64,000 bases of DNA from Xenorhabdus indica (GTDB taxonomy: Bacteria; Pseudomonadota; Gammaproteobacteria; Enterobacterales; Enterobacteriaceae). Numbering within the stretch: position 1 is the stretch's first letter; each line of letters begins with the position of its first letter. A program made the position numbers and the translations under genes. The stretch lies in assembly GCF_014467235.1 (NCBI RefSeq), contig NZ_NKHP01000010.1, forward strand, positions 91,456 to 155,455, in the 5' to 3' direction. The notes beneath the pieces were generated by a model. It did not search any database, was not told the DNA's origin, and worked only from the letters and a program-made list of their open reading frames with translations. Positions 60,286-64,000 of this stretch are shown here, piece by piece.

Positions 60286-61449
60286 TTACGCGATTCTAAG
60301 CCCAGCCTGATTTTTCCCTTGTGTCGTATTTGTGTCGTTATCTTCAAAAAGTACATCAATTTTGCAGGCGTGCTCGCTTAAATGGTTAGGTGCTAAGTGT
60401 GCATATCTTCTCACCATTTCGATTGACTCCCAGCCCCCCATTTCTTGCAGTGCGGAAAGCGGAACACCTGATTGTATCAACCAGCTTGCCCATGTGTGGC
60501 GTAAGTCGTGAAAACGGAAATCTTCTATGCCTGCTTTCTTAAGGCCGATATTCCAGGCACTATTGTCATCAACCCTCATCTTTCTCACTGCCGGGGTTAA
60601 TGTTCCGTCTGGTCGGTGTTTGGCTTTGGTATGCACAAATACCCACCTTGAGTGCTTGCCTATCTGATCCCGTAACACCCGGCATGCGGTATCATTCAAC
60701 GCGACGCCTATCGCTTTCCCGGCTTTTGCGTTCTCTGGATTTATCCATGCCACTTTTCTTTGCATATCGACCTGCTGCCACTCCAGATCGATGATGTTAG
60801 AACGTCTAAGTCCTGTTGCTAACGCAAAGATAACAATCGGCTTTATACTTTCAGGCATACATTCGATGAGTCTTGCTGCTTCATCTTTTGTCAGCCATCT
60901 TATGCGCTTACTGACGGGTTTCTTGGTTTTGATAACAGGCGCTGACTTAATCCAGTTCCACTCATTAGCGGCTGCCCTTAACAGCGATCTGATGAATGAT
61001 AAGTGTTGGCTCTTTGTTGCCTGACTAACTGGAACAGCCTCATATACAGGAGGCTTTTTCCCTTTTTTCAGCGCTGCGTCTCTTTTACTCTCCCAAACTT
61101 GATAATGTTTACGATTCTTCATACCTGAAACGGCATTGTAAATTTCATCTGCTGTGATTGTTGAAACATCTCGACCTGAAAAGTGCTGTAGGAAAAACTC
61201 AATCTTCGTTTTGTCATCATCAAGTGACCTTTTATGCTCTTTTTCCCTAAGCCAGCGAATGCAACACTCTTCAAATGTACGAATTGGCAGATCATCAAGT
61301 TTGTCAACTCTCCAAGCCTCAGCTCTTAATTTGTCATACAGCTCCTGCGCTTGCTTTTTGTCCCTCGTGCCAAGAGATTTCCTAACTCTCTTTCCTGACG
61401 GTGTAAAGAAATGACAGTGCCATATTCCGTTTCTTTGGGTGATTGACAT
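60286..61449 (-). CDS. tyrosine recombinase (phage-type integrase)
   Basis: A 387-residue site-specific recombinase. The N-terminal arm-binding domain is [20 protein letters not shown]. The catalytic R-H-R-Y set is in [15 protein letters not shown] (Arg), [17 protein letters not shown] (HxLR) and the tyrosine in [12 protein letters not shown]. It reads toward argU with its stop 15 nt from the tRNA end, which fits insertion at the tRNA 3' end. Its 5' end overlaps the excisionase-like gene by 124 bp, as in many int-xis pairs. C-terminal residues (KNQAGLRIA) are near the attachment site. Confidence 0.95.
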   Translation of the reverse strand: MSITQRNGIWHCHFFTPSGKRVRKSLGTRDKKQAQELYDKLRAEAWRVDKLDDLPIRTFEECCIRWLREKEHKRSLDDDKTKIEFFLQHFSGRDVSTITADEIYNAVSGMKNRKHYQVWESKRDAALKKGKKPPVYEAVPVSQATKSQHLSFIRSLLRAAANEWNWIKSAPVIKTKKPVSKRIRWLTKDEAARLIECMPESIKPIVIFALATGLRRSNIIDLEWQQVDMQRKVAWINPENAKAGKAIGVALNDTACRVLRDQIGKHSRWVFVHTKAKHRPDGTLTPAVRKMRVDDNSAWNIGLKKAGIEDFRFHDLRHTWASWLIQSGVPLSALQEMGGWESIEMVRRYAHLAPNHLSEHACKIDVLFEDNDTNTTQGKNQAGLRIA

Positions 61450-61664
61450 GATTTATCTCCATTACGATCACCCTTGCTCGCTCCATGAGTTTGCATCGGG
61501 CTTTTAATATAAGCAAGAACAGCGGACTTAGTCGTTTTATATCCTTTGCCGATCCGTTTACCGTCTATAACACCTGTAGCGATTAAACTGGCAACAGTTC
61601 TTGAGGAAACGTTAAGCTCTTTCGCTGCCTTTTTTGTATCCCAAATGTCATCTTCAATATTCAT
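61326..61664 (-). CDS. excisionase-like helix-turn-helix protein
   Basis: A 112-residue protein with an excisionase-type winged helix: [47 protein letters not shown] (residues ~7-53). The C-terminal half is basic and Ser/Arg-rich without a known domain. It overlaps the integrase start by 124 bp, in a different frame. Likely role: excision directionality or control of int, by position. The start at ATG 61664 follows AAAGGAAATAAAA. Confidence 0.82.
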   Translation of the reverse strand: MNIEDDIWDTKKAAKELNVSSRTVASLIATGVIDGKRIGKGYKTTKSAVLAYIKSPMQTHGASKGDRNGDKSCQSPKETEYGTVISLHRQERELGNLLARGTKSKRRSCMTN

Positions 61665-61765
61665 TTTTATTTCCTTTAACCATGCCTAATAAGATATTTT
61701 TTTGATAGTTAGCTCTTATAATTTGGCAATCCCTTGCCACCTTTCATTTTTTGTTCTCGAATTCG

Positions 61766-61951
61766 TTAGTCATCGGTAAGTGTGGTTTTTATTTCCGAAG
61801 CTGGAAACTCAATATCATTTAATGCATCCTGTACAATATCAGTTATGGACAAAATCAAACTTTCATCAGATAACTTGTCATCATCATAAAAATCACAAAA
61901 CTCTTTAGCTGATTTACGAGATATTTCAATTGATATTTTTGGTATATTCAC
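61766..61951 (-). CDS. small phage-type protein of unknown function
   Basis: A 61-residue acidic protein opening MNIPKISIEISRKSAKEFC (start codon GTG), with DDDKLSDESLILSITDIVQD and ending FPASEIKTTLTDD. It starts at GTG 61951 after AAGGAAAATAAC and overlaps the methyltransferase stop by 4 nt (GTGA), so it is coupled to it. No motif recognised. Confidence 0.7.
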   Translation of the reverse strand: MNIPKISIEISRKSAKEFCDFYDDDKLSDESLILSITDIVQDALNDIEFPASEIKTTLTDD

Positions 61952-62481
61952 GTTATTTTCCTTATTTCGTTGTTACCTATATTGAATAGGTGTTCTTTAT
62001 CTACAGTGGTTATTAATTTTCGTGGGGTAATAAAAGGCCGCCAAATTAAAAACATGGAGCCTTTTGTATTTGAATTTCTCTTTCTTTGCTCTACGGGTAT
62101 AAATTGAACTCTTCCACCCGTTATTAACCTGACCTCATCAACCGTTTCCAATGCCAACTTAAACCAGCCCACATAGGTATCGGACGGAACTAACATCACG
62201 ACGGGCTGTAATTGCTTTTGGCATTCGATAGCGGCTTTTTCTACCCACGGTGTAATATTGGAGTAAGGCGGATTACACCAGATGGCACCATGACTTACCC
62301 AATCACACTCCAGTGCATTATCTCGTTCTGTGAGATAATGAACGCACAGGGTATTTTGAGCAGAAGCAGCCGCATCAAGAGTAAATTTAAATTCGAGGTC
62401 GAGTGCTTTAAATAACGGGAGGGGAGTTTGCCATAAATCTTTAAATTCCTTCGGAGTGCTACTACCTCCAAAATCTGCCAT
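61948..62481 (-). CDS. phage DNA N-6-adenine methyltransferase
   Basis: A 177-residue Dam-type phage methyltransferase (PF05869-like) with EFKDLWQTPLPLFKALD at the N-terminus and the catalytic (D/N)PPY motif in WCNPPYSNITPWVEKA. Later VVMLVPSDTYVGWF and GGRVQFIPVEQ follow. In phages such enzymes often protect against restriction or mark phage DNA; the target here is unknown. It overlaps the 61-residue gene downstream (GTGA). Confidence 0.9.
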   Translation of the reverse strand: MADFGGSSTPKEFKDLWQTPLPLFKALDLEFKFTLDAAASAQNTLCVHYLTERDNALECDWVSHGAIWCNPPYSNITPWVEKAAIECQKQLQPVVMLVPSDTYVGWFKLALETVDEVRLITGGRVQFIPVEQRKRNSNTKGSMFLIWRPFITPRKLITTVDKEHLFNIGNNEIRKIT

Positions 62482-62492
62482 ATTATTTCTCG

Positions 62493-62723
62493 TTATTTGT
62501 TTGAGTGACGTATCTTATAAACTGAATTCTGGGTTTTAATATATCCGTCAGCTTCATAAGTTTCGGTGTTATGAACTAATGATGTGATTATTTCAGAACC
62601 GTCAGGAAAACGATTTTTACTGTCATTAAATACTTTGCCAAATGCTACAGCTTTACCTTCACCGTTTTTACAAAAATCAGTTATTTCTAATTCAGCGCTG
62701 AATTCAATTAATTTTTTACTCAT
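62493..62723 (-). CDS. phage-type hypothetical protein, 76 residues
   Basis: The ATG at 62723 follows AACGAGAATAGAC and gives MSKKLIEFSAELEITDFCK, then GKAVAFGKVFNDSKNRFPDG, EIITSLVHNTETYE and ADGYIKTQNSVYKI. A compact beta-rich protein with the feel of small phage proteins in replication regions. No firm function. A longer frame to 62810 crosses a terminator and is not supported. Confidence 0.7.
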   Translation of the reverse strand: MSKKLIEFSAELEITDFCKNGEGKAVAFGKVFNDSKNRFPDGSEIITSLVHNTETYEADGYIKTQNSVYKIRHSNK

Positions 62724-62802
62724 GTCTATTCTCGTTATTTTTTTGGATGACGGTAAAGGGGATGATGAAGAACAAGTGTGAAGTATGGGGTTTGATACAA
62801 AA

Positions 62803-62820
62803 AGCCCCACCGTGGGGGCT
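62803..62820 (-). terminator. terminator after the 306-residue phage gene
   Basis: On the minus strand AGCCCC pairs with GGGGCT, followed by TTTTTG. It lies just after the stop of the 306-residue gene and separates it from the genes below. Confidence 0.8.
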
Positions 62821-62828
62821 GTGAGCTG

Positions 62829-63749
62829 TTACTCTGAAATTAATTTAGGCTTAAATAGTTCAGATAATCTCTCTGCATCATCTTTTCCTCCCGGTAATAA
62901 ATTTACTTTTTTCAGTATATATTTAGGGAATTTTGTTAAGAGATAGTCGTGTTTAAACCAACGCCTAAATTCAGATAAGGCAGAATCAGGATATGCATTT
63001 ATCTCTTGAGGATTTGATTTTGCTTGTTGAAATTCTTCAGGGTAATAATGTTCACAAGAGATTCTGTCGCCATATATTAAATGTAATTTGTTGTTTTTCC
63101 AAAAAGTTCCCCAATGTATGCCAACGCTACCATCTGGAACTGTGCTACTGTTTATTGTTAAACCGGCATTTATCAAGTCGATTATCATTCCCGCTATCTC
63201 ATTGAATATAATAAAATAGCCATCTGGAATGGTTCCTTTATCTTTTAATATCGACACCCTATTATGATAGTGGCGCCAAGGGTCATCAGGCTTGTAAGCT
63301 AAAGCATCATAAATATATTCTTTTAACCCTTTCTTTGCTAATTCTCTGTATGATCTCAAGGCTGTGTTGTTATCTGCTTGCCTGGACTCAAAAGCGTAAT
63401 ATTCTAATATCGCCATACAGATTATATCTGGATAAGCATGATATTCAGTGCCATTTTTAGTAATGGGTATATAGAGTTTTGGTTCTAAAAATCGCTCTTT
63501 TAAGAGATAAGATCCAATAAAAGTCATTTTTCCTTTTTTGAAAATTCCAGATTCATATGATTCAGCCCATTCATCTGTAATTTCCTTAATCCTAAGCCTC
63601 TGAACTCCACATACACTAGCTAACCCATTTTGGGTGAGATAAGGGATGCCATTTTCAAGAACTCCCATTTCAATCCCATTAATGGTGGCTTCCTGCTTGA
63701 TGTCAATATCCAGTGGCATAGACATCATTAAGGGTGATCTCTTTTCCAT
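62829..63749 (-). CDS. 306-residue phage-type protein of unknown function (KilA-N/BstA-like candidate)
   Basis: I do not recognise this with certainty. It opens MEKRSPLMMSMPLDIDIKQE, then TINGIEMGVLENGIPYLTQN with GLASVCGVQRLRIKEITDEW, resembling the short N-terminal regions of phage antirepressor/KilA-N proteins. A helical middle (FESRQADNNTALRSYRELAKKGLKEYIYDAL) precedes the motif GYFIIFNEIAGMIIDLINAG and HWGTFWKNNKLHLIYGDRIS, and a C-part with SEFRRWFKHDYLLTKFPKYI. The pattern recalls BstA-type phage-defence proteins, but I cannot confirm it. Start ATG 63749 follows AAAGGATTTTTAC. Own terminator follows. Confidence 0.7.
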   Translation of the reverse strand: MEKRSPLMMSMPLDIDIKQEATINGIEMGVLENGIPYLTQNGLASVCGVQRLRIKEITDEWAESYESGIFKKGKMTFIGSYLLKERFLEPKLYIPITKNGTEYHAYPDIICMAILEYYAFESRQADNNTALRSYRELAKKGLKEYIYDALAYKPDDPWRHYHNRVSILKDKGTIPDGYFIIFNEIAGMIIDLINAGLTINSSTVPDGSVGIHWGTFWKNNKLHLIYGDRISCEHYYPEEFQQAKSNPQEINAYPDSALSEFRRWFKHDYLLTKFPKYILKKVNLLPGGKDDAERLSELFKPKLISE

Positions 63750-63895
63750 GTAAAAATCCTTTAATATATTGTATTTAAAAAGATTTTAGGGTGTTCCCTT
63801 AAAGCTGAAGAATCATCCTGTCAAGCGTTCATGTTGCTAGCATAATGATTATTGGCAGAACTATATTATACCATTATTTATTCCTTTGAACTCAA

Positions 63896-64000
63896 TCACC
63901 CAAACCTCCTGCATATACTCTCTGCTTTCTTACACATATCAGTATCAAACCAGCCAAAGTGACACTTGTTGAAACTGATACCTAACTGCCATGCTAACCA
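63896..64000 (-). CDS. phage-type hypothetical protein, 3' end only
   Basis: On the minus strand the last 34 codons of a gene enter from the right edge: WLAWQLGISFNKCHFGWFDT and DMCKKAESICRRFG, then TGA at 63896. Rich in Trp and Cys. I do not recognise the protein. The frame continues beyond the window. Confidence 0.5.
   Translation of the reverse strand, partial: WLAWQLGISFNKCHFGWFDTDMCKKAESICRRFG

Larger units (their letters stand above)
60271..64000. mobile_element. integrative element (prophage or island) in argU, left part only
   Basis: Starts directly after argU with integrase, then an excisionase-like gene, small unknowns, a DNA adenine methyltransferase and unknown phage-type proteins, all on the minus strand. 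The element extends past the window. The right attachment copy of the argU 3' end must lie outside; the left junction is at 60270/60271. Confidence 0.85.

Overview
The window is a chromosomal segment of an enteric gammaproteobacterium. Nearly every gene matches the Escherichia coli K-12 order from ybaV to the folD-ybcJ-argU region. Base composition is fairly AT-rich. Hha is the short YmoA-like form. Two copies of a 160-170 bp intergenic repeat with TATACCC/GGGTATA ends are present. A Tsx-like/MFS/flavin-monooxygenase cluster is also present. Together these point to Morganellaceae, most likely Xenorhabdus or Photorhabdus. That assignment rests on remembered family features, not on a search.

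Layout. 1-9.6 kb: end of ybaV, fadM, queC with a PLP-dependent cysteine-metabolism gene, divergent decR, the mdlAB ABC exporter, the nitrogen-regulated glnK-amtB pair behind a clear sigma-54 promoter, and tesB. 9.6-12.2 kb: a gene-poor AT-rich stretch with the two repeats, the 4.5S RNA gene ffs, and the hha-tomB pair. 12.2-21.1 kb: acrAB with divergent acrR and a conserved operator, then mscK. 21.1-32.6 kb: rsmS-priC (minus strand), apt, dnaX with its frameshift site, ybaB-recR, htpG behind a sigma-32 promoter, adk, hemH, a Wzz-type chain-length gene, and gsk. 32.7-49.2 kb: ybaL, a decayed fsr, ushA, a small-protein/GNAT pair, ybaK, ybaP, copA/cueR, nfeD-qmcA, cnoX, a ybbO stub, tesA, and ybbA-ybbP. 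49.3-53.5 kb: an accessory cluster (RutA-like flavin monooxygenase, MFS transporter, Tsx-like porin) divergent from a riboflavin synthase paralogue. 53.6-60.3 kb: purEK with a PurR box, lpxH, ppiB, cysS, a small unknown gene, folD-ybcJ and argU. 60.3-64 kb: the first genes of an integrative element in argU (integrase, excisionase-like protein, DNA adenine methyltransferase, unknown phage-type proteins), which runs out of the window.

How the genes work together. glnK-amtB form the ammonium-sensing uptake pair. acrAB-acrR form the main RND pump (TolC lies elsewhere). cueR controls copA through the dyad between them. dnaX, ybaB, recR, priC and apt form a replication/repair/salvage block. purE and purK act in consecutive purine steps.

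The strongest less-obvious signals are these. (1) A -1 frameshift site in copA at the homologous place to E. coli, but after two metal-binding domains instead of one. It predicts a 140-residue two-domain copper chaperone. (2) A 55-residue small gene overlapping a GNAT reading frame that lacks any normal start codon. (3) The porin/MFS/flavin-monooxygenase/riboflavin-synthase-paralogue cluster. (4) The argU element, whose 306-residue unrecognised protein is a candidate for a phage-borne regulatory or defence function. No clearly new multi-gene system could be proven from sequence alone.
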